A DNA stretch of 64,000 nucleotides from Lautropia mirabilis (GTDB taxonomy: Bacteria > Pseudomonadota > Gammaproteobacteria > Burkholderiales > Burkholderiaceae_E). The DNA lies in contig NZ_LR134378.1 of the NCBI RefSeq assembly GCF_900637555.1, positions 2,676,001 through 2,740,000 on the forward strand. The letters are read 5' to 3'. Below the pieces are notes generated by a model that worked only from the letters and a program-made list of their open reading frames with translations, was not told where the DNA came from and did no database searches. This document shows positions 26,437-37,400 of this stretch, piece after piece. The first letter of the stretch is position 1. Every line of letters begins with the position of its first letter. A program made the position numbers and the translations under genes.

Positions 26437-28092
26437 ATGCTGCAATGGTTGCGACTCAGGGATTTCGTGATCGTCGAATCGGCCGAGATCGAATTCGGGC
26501 CGGGCTTCACGGTGCTGACCGGCGAGACCGGGGCCGGCAAGTCCATCCTGCTGGATGCGATGGGCCTGGTGCTGGGCGGGCGCGGTGACGCGACGCTGGT
26601 GCGCGAGGGGGCCGAGCGGGCCGACATCTCGGCGCTCTTCGGCATTGACGACACACTGGCCGCCTGGCTGGCCGAACACGACCTGGCCGGCGATCCGGGC
26701 CAGCTGCTGCTGCGCCGCATCGTCGAGAAGGACGGCCGATCTCGCGCACAGATCAATGGCCACCCCAGCACCATTGCCCGGCTGCGTGAGCTGGGCGAGC
26801 AGCTGGTGGACATCCATGGCCAGCATGAATCGCAGCACCTGCTGCGCCCCGGCGCCCAGCGCGAGCTGCTGGACCGGCTGGCCGGGCAGGAACGACTGCT
26901 GGCCGACCTGGCCCAGGGCTGGCAGCGTTGGCAGCAGGCGGCCAAGGCGCTGGAGACGGCGCGCAGCGGCTCACGCGAGGAAGCCATCCGCATCGAGCGG
27001 CTGCAATGGGAGATCGACGAGCTGACGCAGCTTCGGCTGGCGCCGGGCGAATGGGAGGCCCTGTCGGCCGAGCAGCAGCGGCTGGCACATGCCCACGACC
27101 TGCTGGCCGGAGCGGATGCACTGGCCAATGCACTGGAGCGCGACGAGGACGCCATTGCCGGCCGCCTGGGCAGCCTGCAGGGGCGCCTGCGCGCCCTGGC
27201 CGAGATCGACCCTGCCCTGAAGAACGCTGCCGAGCTGGTGGATTCTGCCGTCATCCAGATCGACGAGGCTGCCAGCGAGCTGGCCGCCTACGCCGACCGG
27301 GTGGACCTGGATCCGGAACGCTTTGCCGAGGTGGAGCAGCGGGTGGCGGCGCTCTTCAACACCGCCCGCAAGCTGCGCCTGCAGCCGCAGGACCTGGCCT
27401 CGCACCTGGAGGGCCTGCAGGCCGAACTGGAACAGCTGGGCGCGGCGGTCGACATCGAGAAGCTGGAAGCCGCCAGCGCAGAGGCCGAAGCCACCTACCG
27501 CAAGCTGGCCGAGAAGGTGTCGGCAGCCCGCAAGAAGACGGCTGCGCGCCTGGCCGGCGAAGTGACCGAGCAGATCGAACGCCTGGGCATGCCGGGCACC
27601 CGACTGCTGATTGCCTGCACACCGGCCGCGCCCGGCCCGTCAGGCATCGACGCGGTGGAATTCCAGATCGCCGCCCACGAGGGCGCCACGCCCCGCCCCA
27701 TCGCCCGTGTGGCCTCGGGCGGCGAGCTTTCCCGCATCGGGCTGGCCATTGCAGTGCTGGCGGCGCGCTCCGCTCCGGTGTCGATCCTGATCTTCGACGA
27801 GGCCGACACCGGTGTGGGCGGCGCGGTGGCGGCCGTCATCGGCGAGCTGATGCAGCGGTTGGCGGCCGAGTCACAGGTCCTGTGCGTGACGCACCTGCCG
27901 CAGGTGGCAGCACGCGCCGACCATCACCTGAAGGTGCTGAAGACGCGCTCGACGAACTCGGTATCCAGCCGTGTGGAACGGCTGGACGAGGCCGCACGAC
28001 AGGAAGAGATCGCCCGGATGCTGGGTGGCAAGAAGATCACCGGCACGACCCGGGCCCATGCGGCCGAACTGCTGGAGGCCAGCCGGCGCTGA
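26437..28092 (+). CDS. recN: DNA repair protein RecN
   Basis: An SMC-like ATPase of 551 residues acting in double-strand break repair. The Walker A motif TGETGAGKSILLDAM lies at about 27-41, a coiled-coil arm fills the middle (about 150-370), and the signature SGGELSRIGLAI and Walker B ILIFDEADTGVGG are near the C-terminus. Start and length are standard. It lies 54 bp after nadK. The stop is directly abutted by the convergent stop of the outer-membrane factor gene. Confidence 0.96.
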   Translation: MLQWLRLRDFVIVESAEIEFGPGFTVLTGETGAGKSILLDAMGLVLGGRGDATLVREGAERADISALFGIDDTLAAWLAEHDLAGDPGQLLLRRIVEKDGRSRAQINGHPSTIARLRELGEQLVDIHGQHESQHLLRPGAQRELLDRLAGQERLLADLAQGWQRWQQAAKALETARSGSREEAIRIERLQWEIDELTQLRLAPGEWEALSAEQQRLAHAHDLLAGADALANALERDEDAIAGRLGSLQGRLRALAEIDPALKNAAELVDSAVIQIDEAASELAAYADRVDLDPERFAEVEQRVAALFNTARKLRLQPQDLASHLEGLQAELEQLGAAVDIEKLEAASAEAEATYRKLAEKVSAARKKTAARLAGEVTEQIERLGMPGTRLLIACTPAAPGPSGIDAVEFQIAAHEGATPRPIARVASGGELSRIGLAIAVLAARSAPVSILIFDEADTGVGGAVAAVIGELMQRLAAESQVLCVTHLPQVAARADHHLKVLKTRSTNSVSSRVERLDEAARQEEIARMLGGKKITGTTRAHAAELLEASRR

Positions 28093-29832
28093 TCACGGCA
28101 GCTGCCAGGATCCCCCCACGGCCGCCAGCAGGGTGATGTAGTTGTTCAGCCGGTCAGCCTGCACCGACAGCAGCTGGCTCTGCGCGTTGAGGCTCGTGCT
28201 CTCGGCAGAGGCCAGCTCGGCGTAGCTCACCACGCCGCCCTGGTAGCGGTTGCGCACCACACGCTCGGCTTCCTGCGCCAGCGACACCAGACGCTGCTGA
28301 TCGGTTTCCTGGTTGGCCAGCGTGCGGCGCGACAGCAGGCCGTCCTCGATCTCCTGCAGGGCGGTGAGCACCTGCAGGCGGTAAGCCGCCACCTTCTCGT
28401 CATAGGCGGCTTCCTGGGTCTTCAGGGCGGCATTGCGGGTACCACCGTCGAACAGGGTCTGGGCCAGCTGGGCGCCGACCGACCAGGAACGCAACGGCGA
28501 TGACAGCAGATTGGCGACCGTGGCCGAGCTGAGGGTGCCGGTGGTGCTGAATGTCAGGTCAGGCAGCCAGGCGCCGCGGGCCACGCCCACGTCAGCATTG
28601 GCAGCCGCCACCTGGCGTTCGGCCACGCGCACGTCGGGGCGACGACGCAGCAAGTCGATGGAGAGCGTCTCGGGAATGGCGGGCACGGCCGGCAACATGA
28701 CGGGCGGCGCCGAGGCATCCTTGCCGCCCGGCACCGTGTTGGCCATGGCGGTGGGCGCCAGATCGGCCGCGCTCAGGGACGAGGGCGGCAGGCCCAGCAG
28801 CACGGCAATGGCGTGGCGTTCGGCGTCACGGCTGCGTTCCAGGGCATGGCGCTGGGTGACGACCGACTGCAGGCTGGTCTCGGCCTGCACCACGTCGGCC
28901 CGTGTCACCAGACCGGCCTGGTACTGATTGCGGGTGAGCTGCAGCGAACGTTCCGAAGTCGCTTCGGAGCGGGCCTGCAGGATGAGCTGCGCCTCAGCGA
29001 GGCGCATGCGCCAGTAGGCCTGGATGAGACTGACCTGGGCCTGAAGCTCGGCAGCGCGGCGGTTGGCCTCGGCCGCCTGCACGGCGGCACGGCCCGATTC
29101 GACCTGGGCCGAAACCTTGCCCCACAGGTCCGGAGCCCAGCTGATGGTGGTGCCGGCCTGAACGTTGTTGGTGGCACCCTTGCCGTTGCCCCCAAGCTGG
29201 GACAGCGTGTCCTGATCCAGTCCCAGGGCGCTGAGCGCACCGGCATTGCCGCCGGAACTGCTGCGCCCCGTGATGCTGCCCTTGCTGCCCGATCGGCCCC
29301 CCTGGACGTTGACGCCGACCTGCGGCAGGCGGGCTGCCCCCGCCCCCGACAGTGTGGCCTGGGCCTGGCGCAGCCGGGCCTCGGCCTGCACCATCGAGAG
29401 GTTTCCGGACTGCAGGCGCTGCAGCAGATCCTTCAGGACCGGATCCTGGAAGGCAGCGCCATCAATCAGGCTGACGACGGCAATGCGGTCATCGGGCGGG
29501 CGGCCGGCATCACCCCCCGTGCCACCGGACGGCCCTCCCGCTGCGCTGGGATCCGTGCCCCGGGACGCAGCCTTGTCGGCAGTCCCCGTCTTCTGACCAA
29601 CGGCACCGTTCTGGCCGGCCTGCGACTGGTTCGCGGCTGCCTCACGTTCCGTACTGGACGCCAGATGCCAGCCACTGTTCTGCTCCAGCGGTGCTTCCAG
29701 CGCCGAGGCAGGCACCTTGTAGGGCGTCATCACGCTGCAACCGGCCAGCGCCAGCAGCAGGCTGGTCGCCAGCGTGGTGCGGCGAAAGAGGGTCGTCACG
29801 GTCATCGGGGTCCGAGCGGTCATGTCAGGCAT
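28093..29832 (-). CDS. Outer-membrane factor lipoprotein, OprM/NodT family
   Basis: A TolC-like outer-membrane channel subunit of about 580 residues. The signal peptide ends in a lipobox (LALAGC), followed by VMTPYKVP as in OprM-like proteins. Two repeats of the OMF helical-barrel fold follow (SLIQAYWRMRLAEAQL, LRRRPDVRVAERQVAAANAD). A Gly/Ser/Ala-rich insertion of about 55 residues follows the first segment, and a second Gly-rich insertion (SKGSITGRSSSGGNAG) occurs later, both unusual for the family. The start is uncertain (29832, 29823 or 29805). It lies downstream of the RND operon and is likely its exit duct, with a BASS transporter gene in between. Confidence 0.88.
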   Translation of the reverse strand: MPDMTARTPMTVTTLFRRTTLATSLLLALAGCSVMTPYKVPASALEAPLEQNSGWHLASSTEREAAANQSQAGQNGAVGQKTGTADKAASRGTDPSAAGGPSGGTGGDAGRPPDDRIAVVSLIDGAAFQDPVLKDLLQRLQSGNLSMVQAEARLRQAQATLSGAGAARLPQVGVNVQGGRSGSKGSITGRSSSGGNAGALSALGLDQDTLSQLGGNGKGATNNVQAGTTISWAPDLWGKVSAQVESGRAAVQAAEANRRAAELQAQVSLIQAYWRMRLAEAQLILQARSEATSERSLQLTRNQYQAGLVTRADVVQAETSLQSVVTQRHALERSRDAERHAIAVLLGLPPSSLSAADLAPTAMANTVPGGKDASAPPVMLPAVPAIPETLSIDLLRRRPDVRVAERQVAAANADVGVARGAWLPDLTFSTTGTLSSATVANLLSSPLRSWSVGAQLAQTLFDGGTRNAALKTQEAAYDEKVAAYRLQVLTALQEIEDGLLSRRTLANQETDQQRLVSLAQEAERVVRNRYQGGVVSYAELASAESTSLNAQSQLLSVQADRLNNYITLLAAVGGSWQLP

Positions 29833-29960
29833 GAAAGCAAGCCAGGGAAGGTGGAGAAAGGGGGAAGCACGGGTGCCGCCCCAGTTTACGACGCCAGCCA
29901 TGGTCCGGGTGCGGTTGTGGCGGATATTCCCCCTTTTTTGCAGCGGGGAATCGCCTGCCG

Positions 29961-30020
29961 GACCGTCCGACAGCAGGTCAGACCGTCCGACCGCGCATCA
30001 GACCGTCCGGAAGCCGCAGG
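29961..30020. repeat. Three 20-bp tandem repeats starting GACCGTCCG
   Basis: GACCGTCCGA starts at 29961 and 29981, and GACCGTCCGG at 30001, with an exact 20-bp period. The second halves diverge (CAGCAGGTCA, CCGCGCATCA, AAGCCGCAGG). They lie in the gap between the BASS transporter stop and the OMF start. Function is unknown; iteron-like binding sites for a regulator of the OMF gene are possible. Confidence 0.6.
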
Positions 30021-30104
30021 GCTGACCGATGCGATGCCGGACCGGCCGGAACCGTGTCAGGACGACCGGCCTTTCCAGCGTGAAAGCCCAGTCGTGAAGC
30101 CCGG

Positions 30105-31076
30105 TCAGGCGCCCTTCCCGCCCGCTTCTTCCGTGCCCTCGTTGCCGTTGGGGCGGCTGGCAAACCACGTGGCCAGGATGGGGCCCGAGACGTTGTGCCA
30201 GAAGCTGAAGACGGCGCTGGGCACGGCGACGATGGGCGCGCTGGCAAAGTGCAGGCCGGCCAGCGTGGCACCCAGGCCGGAGTTCTGCATGCCGACCTCG
30301 ATGGCGATGGCCTTGCCATCGTAGAACGGCAGCCGGAACAGACGCGCCGCCAGCAGCCCGCCCAGGTAGCCCAGGCCGTTGTGCAGCACCACCACGCCGA
30401 AGATCAGCAGGCCCGAATCGATGATGCGGTCCTTGCTGCCGGCCACCACGGCACCGACGATCAGCACGATGGCGATGACCGAGATGAGCGGCATGGTCTC
30501 GGCCACATGGTCGATGCGATGGCCCAGGATGGCCTTGATGATGAGACCCACGATGATGGGCAGCAGCACCACCTGCACGACCGACAGGAACATGCCCGAG
30601 GCATCCACCTGCAGCCACTGCGAGGCGAACAGCCAGAACACCAGCGGGGTGAGCAGCGGCGCCAGCAGCGTGGCCACCGTGGTGCAGGCCACCGACAGCG
30701 CCGTGTTGCCCCGGGCCAGATAGGTCATGACGTTGGACGCGGTGCCCCCGGGGCAGGCCCCCACCAGAATGACGCCGACAGCCAGATCGGGCGGCAGGTC
30801 AAAGACCTTGCACAGCCCCCAGGCCAGCGCGGGCATGATGAGGAACTGGGCGCACACGCCCACCAGCACGGCTTTCGGGTAGCGCAGCACGCCGGTGAAG
30901 TCCTTCACCGACAGCGTGAGGCCCATGCCCAGCATGACGGCGGCCAGCAGGTAGGGAATCCAGCTGCGCAGACCCAGGAACAGGTTCGGAAACACGAAAC
31001 CCAGGGCGCCGAACAGCAGCACCCACAGGGCGAAGGTCTTGTTGGTGAAACGGACGATTCTCAGCAGGGTGTCCAT
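30105..31076 (-). CDS. Bile acid:sodium symporter family (BASS) transporter
   Basis: A 323-residue inner-membrane protein with nine or ten hydrophobic segments. The BASS signatures are present: GACPGGTASNVMTYLARGN and IEVGMQNSGLGATLA, the sodium-site motifs of the ASBT fold. PanS-type homologues move pantothenate or ketopantoate; the substrate here is not determinable. It sits 54 bp after the RND permease and before the OMF gene on the same strand, so it may have been inserted into an efflux operon or share its transcript. Confidence 0.88.
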   Translation of the reverse strand: MDTLLRIVRFTNKTFALWVLLFGALGFVFPNLFLGLRSWIPYLLAAVMLGMGLTLSVKDFTGVLRYPKAVLVGVCAQFLIMPALAWGLCKVFDLPPDLAVGVILVGACPGGTASNVMTYLARGNTALSVACTTVATLLAPLLTPLVFWLFASQWLQVDASGMFLSVVQVVLLPIIVGLIIKAILGHRIDHVAETMPLISVIAIVLIVGAVVAGSKDRIIDSGLLIFGVVVLHNGLGYLGGLLAARLFRLPFYDGKAIAIEVGMQNSGLGATLAGLHFASAPIVAVPSAVFSFWHNVSGPILATWFASRPNGNEGTEEAGGKGA

Positions 31077-31130
31077 GCGGGCAGTGCTCCGGCAGCGAAG
31101 GATTCGGGGAAGGAGAAAATGGAAGCGATT

Positions 31131-34100
31131 CTAGCCCCGGCCCCGCCGCAGCCGCTGCTGCAACCGCTCCAGCAGCAGGTACAGCGCCGGTGTGGTGTAG
31201 AGGGTGATGAGCTGGCTGACGGCCAGGCCGCCGATGATGACAAGACCCATCGGGCGGCGCAGCTCGCCGCCGTCGCCCAGACCCATGGCCAGCGGAATGG
31301 CGCCGGCCAGTGCCGCCACGTTGGTCATCAGGATCGGGCGCAGGCGCTGGCCGGCGGCCTGCAGGATGGCCACCTGCGGGGCCAGTCCTTCGTGGAGCTG
31401 CTTCTTCAGCGCCACGTCGATCATCAGGATGCCGTTCTTCATCACCACGCCGATGAGCAGGAAGAGCCCCAGCAGCGCGATGAGGCTGAACGGCGTGTTG
31501 CTGGCCCACAGCGCCAGCAGTGCCCCCACGCCGGCCGAGGGAATGGTGGAGAGCACGGTGATCGGATGCAGCAGGTTCTCGTACAGGATGCCCAGCACCA
31601 GGTAGACGGCCAGCACCACCCCCAGGATCAGCCAGCCCTGGCCGTCGGCCTTGACCAGTGACTTGGGCCGACCATCGTCGCCGTCGATGTCGGCAATGAC
31701 GGTGACCGGCATGCGCTCGGCGTCGATCACCTTACGCACGGCCTCCAGGGCTGCAGTGTCGGTCACATCGGCTGCCACCGAGAAGCTGATGGTGGAGGCC
31801 GAGAACTGGTCCACATGGCGCTCGCGGTCCTGCACCATGCCGAAGTGCCAGCGGGCCACCTCGGCCAGCGCCACCGACTTGCCCTCGCTGGTGATGATCT
31901 GCACGCGATCCAGCGCCAGCGGGTTCTCGGTGAAGCGCTCGGAGACCTCCATCACCACCCGGTACTGGTTGCGGTCCTGGTACAGCGTGGCCACCTGGCG
32001 CTGCGCGAACGAATTGCTGAGCGCCGCCGAGATGTCGGTCAGCTGCACGCCCAGTCGGCTGGCCGTGTTGCGGTCGATGTCCAGCACGATCTGGCGGGTG
32101 TCCTCACCCAGGCTGTAGCGGACGTTCTCCAGCTCGGGGCGCTTCGACAGCGCCACGCCCAGCCGCTGGTTCCAGGTTCGCAGCAGATCCCGGTCGCCGG
32201 ACTTCAGCACGATCACGTGATCGGCGTCGTCCCCGAACTTCGGGGGCGACAGCTGCAGGTCCTGCTCCACACGACCGAAGAACATGGTGCCCGCCATCTG
32301 CGGTGCGTTGCGGCGCAGGCGGTCGATGACCTGGCGCGCCGACACCTTGCGTTCAGCCAGCGGCTTGAGGGTGATGACCAGGCGGGCGTTGGTGAGACCG
32401 CCATTGCCACCGCTGATGCCAGCCACATCCTGCACAGCCGGATCGGACAGGATCCAGCGACGGTAGCGCTCGATGCGCGGCTGCATGATCTGGAAGGAGA
32501 AACCGTCATCCCCCCGGATGAAGGCGCCAATCACGCCCGTGTCCTGCTCGGGCAGATCCGAGCGTGGCAGGTTGGCAAACAGCCAGACACTGGCAGCGAT
32601 CAATCCCACCAGGGCCACAACCCCATACCAGGCATAGCGCAGCATCCAGGCCAGCGACTGCTCATAGGCTGCCTGCAGATGATGGAAATAGCTGGCATGA
32701 AGCCCTAGCAGGCGCCGATGCCATGGGGCGCGGGCCACTTCGGCGTCATCCTGCAAGGACACCGATCCCGGCATCCCCTGCCCTGCATCGTGGGTCACAT
32801 CCGGCATGCCCCCCGGCAAAGCGGCAGCCTGTGCTGCGCCATGCTCGGCTGCCTTTTGCCGTCTTTCCCGCGGCAGCCCATGCGCGCACAGCGCGGGCGT
32901 CAGGCTGATGGACACGACCAGCGAGATGACGATGGCCGCCGCCAGCGTGAGCGAGAACTCGCGGAACAGCCGCTCGATGATGCCGCCCATGAACAGCACG
33001 GCCACGAACACCACCACCAGCGCCACGTTCAGCGCCAGCAGCGTGAAGCTCACCTCGCCCGCGCCGCGCATCGCAGCCCGATAAGGCGACAGCCCCCGCT
33101 CGGTGTGGCGGGTGATGTTCTCCAGCACGACGATGGCGTCATCGACCACCAGGCCAGCCGCCACCACCAGCGCCATGATGCTGAGGTTGTTGAGCGAGAA
33201 GCCCGCCAGCCAGATGACGGCAAAGGTGCCGATCAGCGAGACCGGAATCACCGCCACCGGAATGAGCGCGGTGCGCAGCCGTGCCACGAAGAGCCACACC
33301 ACCGCCGCCACGATCAGGCACGAGAACACCAGCGTCCACTGGGCCTCGGCCAGACTGCCGCGGATGCCCAGCGAACGGTCCATCACCACGGTGAGGCTGG
33401 CCTGCGGCGGCAGGATGGCCTGCAGCTGCGGCAGCGTGGCCTTGATGGCATCGATGGTGGCCACCACGTTGGCATCGGGCTGACGGGTGACGAGCGCAAT
33501 GATGGCGGGCTGATGGTTGTGGAAACCGCTGCTGTAGCGGTTCTCCACCGAATCGCTCACCTCGGCCACGTCCGAGAGCCGCACGGCCTGGCCGTTCTTC
33601 CAGCGCAGCACCAGGTCCGAGAAGTCGGCCGCATTCTTCAGCTTGTGGCCGGTGGCCACCAGCCAGCGGTTGCCTTCATCCTCCAGAAAACCCTCGGGCG
33701 CCTCGGCGCTGGCGGCCACCACCACCTGGCGTGCATCCTCCAGCGACATGCCCAGGGCAGCCAGCGCGCTGGGCTCGAAGCGGATGCGCACGGCTGGCAG
33801 CGATGCGCCGCCCAGCGAGACCTCGCCCACCCCCTGCACGCGCGAGATCTTCTGCAGCACGATGTTGTCGGCCAGGTCGTAGAGCTGGCTGGGCGGGAGT
33901 GTGGCCGACGACAGCGCCAGCGCCAGGATGGGCGACGTGGAGGAATTGAGCTTGCGGAAGGTGGGCCGGCCGGGCATGCCGGGCGGCAGCTGGTCGATGA
34001 CGCCGTTGATGGCCGCCTGCACCTCGCGCGAGGCCTCGTTCAGGTCACGGTCGATGTCGAAGAAGAGCCGCACCTCGGTGGTGCCGGTGCTGCTGGACGA

Positions 34101-34343
34101 CGAGATGGACGACAGCCCCGCAATGGCGCCCAGCGCCCGTTCCAGCGGCCCGGCCACGGTCGCCGCCATGCTGGTGGGGCTGGCCCCGGGCAGGCTGGCC
34201 GAGACCACCACCATCGGCGTGTCGATCTGCGGCAGCGGCGCCACCGGCAGCTGTCGCCACGCCAGCCAGCCGGCCAGCAGGATGGCCAGCGCCAGCATGG
34301 TGCTGCCGATGGGTCGGCGGATGAAGGGACGGGACAGATTCAT
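31131..34343 (-). CDS. mdtC: RND efflux permease, MdtC-like
   Basis: A 1070-residue HAE1-family RND pump subunit (MNLSRPFIRRPIGSTMLALA). It has two large periplasmic loops and 12 membrane segments, with the proton-relay Asp pair in GLVVDDAIVVLENI and the C-terminal PLAMGLGDGGELRRPMG. The cytoplasmic loop after the first six helices (LTPALCAHGLPRERRQKAAE and on) is about 40 residues longer than in MdtC, which accounts for the extra length. Together with the neighbouring 1026-residue pump and the adaptor it matches MdtABC/MuxABC heteromultimeric exporters of drugs and bile salts. Confidence 0.93.
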   Translation of the reverse strand: MNLSRPFIRRPIGSTMLALAILLAGWLAWRQLPVAPLPQIDTPMVVVSASLPGASPTSMAATVAGPLERALGAIAGLSSISSSSSTGTTEVRLFFDIDRDLNEASREVQAAINGVIDQLPPGMPGRPTFRKLNSSTSPILALALSSATLPPSQLYDLADNIVLQKISRVQGVGEVSLGGASLPAVRIRFEPSALAALGMSLEDARQVVVAASAEAPEGFLEDEGNRWLVATGHKLKNAADFSDLVLRWKNGQAVRLSDVAEVSDSVENRYSSGFHNHQPAIIALVTRQPDANVVATIDAIKATLPQLQAILPPQASLTVVMDRSLGIRGSLAEAQWTLVFSCLIVAAVVWLFVARLRTALIPVAVIPVSLIGTFAVIWLAGFSLNNLSIMALVVAAGLVVDDAIVVLENITRHTERGLSPYRAAMRGAGEVSFTLLALNVALVVVFVAVLFMGGIIERLFREFSLTLAAAIVISLVVSISLTPALCAHGLPRERRQKAAEHGAAQAAALPGGMPDVTHDAGQGMPGSVSLQDDAEVARAPWHRRLLGLHASYFHHLQAAYEQSLAWMLRYAWYGVVALVGLIAASVWLFANLPRSDLPEQDTGVIGAFIRGDDGFSFQIMQPRIERYRRWILSDPAVQDVAGISGGNGGLTNARLVITLKPLAERKVSARQVIDRLRRNAPQMAGTMFFGRVEQDLQLSPPKFGDDADHVIVLKSGDRDLLRTWNQRLGVALSKRPELENVRYSLGEDTRQIVLDIDRNTASRLGVQLTDISAALSNSFAQRQVATLYQDRNQYRVVMEVSERFTENPLALDRVQIITSEGKSVALAEVARWHFGMVQDRERHVDQFSASTISFSVAADVTDTAALEAVRKVIDAERMPVTVIADIDGDDGRPKSLVKADGQGWLILGVVLAVYLVLGILYENLLHPITVLSTIPSAGVGALLALWASNTPFSLIALLGLFLLIGVVMKNGILMIDVALKKQLHEGLAPQVAILQAAGQRLRPILMTNVAALAGAIPLAMGLGDGGELRRPMGLVIIGGLAVSQLITLYTTPALYLLLERLQQRLRRGRG

Positions 34344-34405
34344 CGGCGTCGGGCAATCACGGCAGGGACAGGCTTATGGGTGGCAGGTCAGCGGGAAGGA
34401 CGGCT

Positions 34406-37400
34406 TCATCGGCCTCGGCGCTGCGCGATCCGCTCGAAGAACAGGTAGATGACGGGCGTGGTGTAGAGCGTGAGCACCTGGCTGACCAGCAGCCCTCCCA
34501 CCATCACCAGACCCAGCGGCTGGCGCAGTTCGGCGCCCGATCCGCTGGCCAGCATCAGCGGCAGCGCGCCCAGCAGCGCGGCCAGCGTGGTCATCAGGAT
34601 GGGCCGGAAACGCAGGATGGCAGCGCGGTGGATGGCGGCTCGCGCCGACAGCCGTTCATGACGCTCGGCCTCCAGCGCGAAGTCCACCATCATGATGCCG
34701 TTCTTCTTCACCAGACCGATGAGCAGCACGATGCCGATGACGGCCACCATGTCCAGCGCCCGGCCGCTGACGAGCAGCGCCAGCAGCGCCCCCACCGTGG
34801 CCGAGGGCAGCGTGGACAGGATGGTGATGGGGTGAATGGCGCTCTCGTACAGGATGCCCAGCACCAGGTACATCACCACCACGGCGGCCAGCACCAGCCA
34901 CAGCGTGTTCGACAGCGATGCCCGGAACGCCTCGGCGGCCCCCAGGAAGCGGCTCTCGATGGACAGCGGCCAGCCCAGCTGCTGCTGCACCTCTTCCACG
35001 GCCGCCACCGCATCCCCCAGCGAATGGCCGTTGCCGAGGTTGAAGGACAGCGTGGCCGCCGGGAACTGCGACTGATGGTTCACCACCACCGGCGCCTTGC
35101 GATTGCTCCAGTGCGCCAGAGCGGAAAGCGCCACCGGCGTGCCGTCGGACGCCGCCACGAACACATGGTCCAGCGCCGCCATGCCCTGGGCCCGTGCCGG
35201 ATCCTGCTCCAGCACCACGCGGTACTGGTTGGACTGCGTGAAGAGCGTGGCAATCTGCCGCTGCGCGAAGGCATTCTGCAGGGCCGCAGTGATGGTCTGC
35301 ACCTGCACACCCAGGCGAGCGGCGGCAGTGCGATCGATCTCCACGTAGGCCTGCCAGCCGTCGTTCTGCAGATCGCTGCCGATGTCGGCCAGCTCGGGCC
35401 GTTGGGCCAGCGCGGCCTGCAGGCGCGGCACCCACTCGGCCAGCAGTTCCGTGTCGGGGGTGCTCAGCGTCATCTGGTACTGGGCGCGGCTGATGCGGTC
35501 CTCAATGGAGAGTTCCTGCACCGGCTGGAACCAGACGCCCATGCTCCGGCGCTCGGCCTCGGGCCGTTCGGCCATCCGGCGGCGCAGCCGGTCGATGATG
35601 GCCAGCACGTCGTCAGCACGGTCCTCGTGCGACTTCAGGTTCAGCAGCATCCGGCCCGTGTTGAGCGCGGTGTTGCTGCCGTCCACGCCGATGAATGACG
35701 ACAGGCTGGCCACGTCCGGATCCTCCAGCAGCTGGCGGGCCACCGCCTCCTGCTGCTTCTTCATGGCCTCGAACGAGATCGTGCCGGGCGCCTGCGTCAC
35801 CACCTGGATGACGCCACTGTCCTGCACCGGGAAGAAGCCCTTGGGCACCAGCAGGTACAGCCAGACCGTCAGCCCCAGCGTGGCCAGCATCACCAGCAGC
35901 ATCAGCCCCTGGTGATCCAGCACGCGGTCCAGACTGCGGCCGTAGGCGGCGATCAGCCGATCCAGCAGCGCGGGACGCGCCGACGGCCCTGCTCCACCGT
36001 GTCCTGTCTCGCCCTTCAGCATCCGCGCCGACATCATGGGCGTGAGGGTGAGCGACACCAGCAGCGAGATGCCGATGGCCACCGCCAGCGTGACGGCGAA
36101 TTCATGAAAGAGCCGTCCCACCACGTCGCCCATGAAGAGCAGCGGAATCAGGACAGCCACCAGCGAGACGGTGAGCGACACCAGCGTGAAGCCGATCTCC
36201 TTCGCGCCGTCCAGGGCGGCCTGCAGCGCCGGCTTGCCCTGCTCCCGATGGCGGGCGATGTTCTCCATCATCACGATGGCGTCATCGACCACGAAGCCGG
36301 TGGCGATGGTGAGCGCCATCAGGCTGAGGTTGTTGAGCGAATAATCAGCCAGGTACATGGCGGCAAAGGTGGCCACCAGCGAGATGGGCACCACCACGGC
36401 CGGAATCAGCGTCATGCGCACCGAGCGCAGGAACACGAGCGTCACCAGCACCACCAGCCCCACGGCCAGCACCAGCTCGACCTGCACGTCGCGCACCGAG
36501 CTGCGGATGCTCTCGGTACGGTCGGTGAGAATGCGCACGTCCACGCTGGCCGGCAGCGTGGCCGTCAGCCGCGGCAGCAGCGCACGCACCCGGTCGGCCA
36601 CCTCGATGACGTTGGCATCGGGCTGGCGCTGCACGCTGATCAGGATGGCCCGCTCGGCGTCGGCCCAGGCCGCCAGAAAGCGGTCCTCGGGCCCCTGCAC
36701 CACGGTGGCCACATCGCGCACGCGCAGCGGCACGCCGTTCTTCCAGGTCACCACCAGGTCCTCGTACTGGGCCACCGTGGTCAGCTGGTCGTTGGCGTCC
36801 AGCGTGGTGCTGCGCACCGGGCCGTCGAAGCTGCCCTTGGGCAGATTGGCATTGGCCGAGGCAATCACCTTCTGCACGTCGGCCAGCGTGAGCCCGGCGG
36901 CCTTCAGCGCGGCGGAATCGGCCTGCACGCGGATGGCCGGGCGCTGGCCACCGGCCAGGCTCACCTGACCCACGCCCTGCACCTGCGCCAGCTTCTGCGC
37001 CATGCGGGTGTCCACCAGGTCGTGGATCTGCGGCAGCGGCAGGGTCTTCGAGCTGACCGCCAGCGTCAGGATCGGCGTGTCGGCCGGATTGACCTTGCGA
37101 TAGCGCGGCGGTGCTGGCATGCCGTCGGGCAGCAGGCTCTCGGCATTGTCCAGCGCCGACTGCACGTCCTGCTCGGCCACGCCCAGGTCGCTGTCCAGCG
37201 CAAACTGCAGCGTGATGACCGAGACGCCGGCGCCGCTGGCCGAGGACATCTGCTTGAGGCCGGAAATCTGGCCCAGGTAGCGCTCCAGCGGCGCGGTGAT
37301 CATCCGCGCCACCGTGTCGGGACTGGCACCCGGCAGCGTGGCCTGCACCTGGATGACCGGATAGTCGACCTGCGGCAGCGCCGCCACCGGCAGCAGCCGC

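Noticed and set aside
29961-30020. Possible CRISPR array
   Set aside because: Only three copies, 20-bp period with about 10 conserved bases, and no cas genes. Too short and too dense for a CRISPR array.
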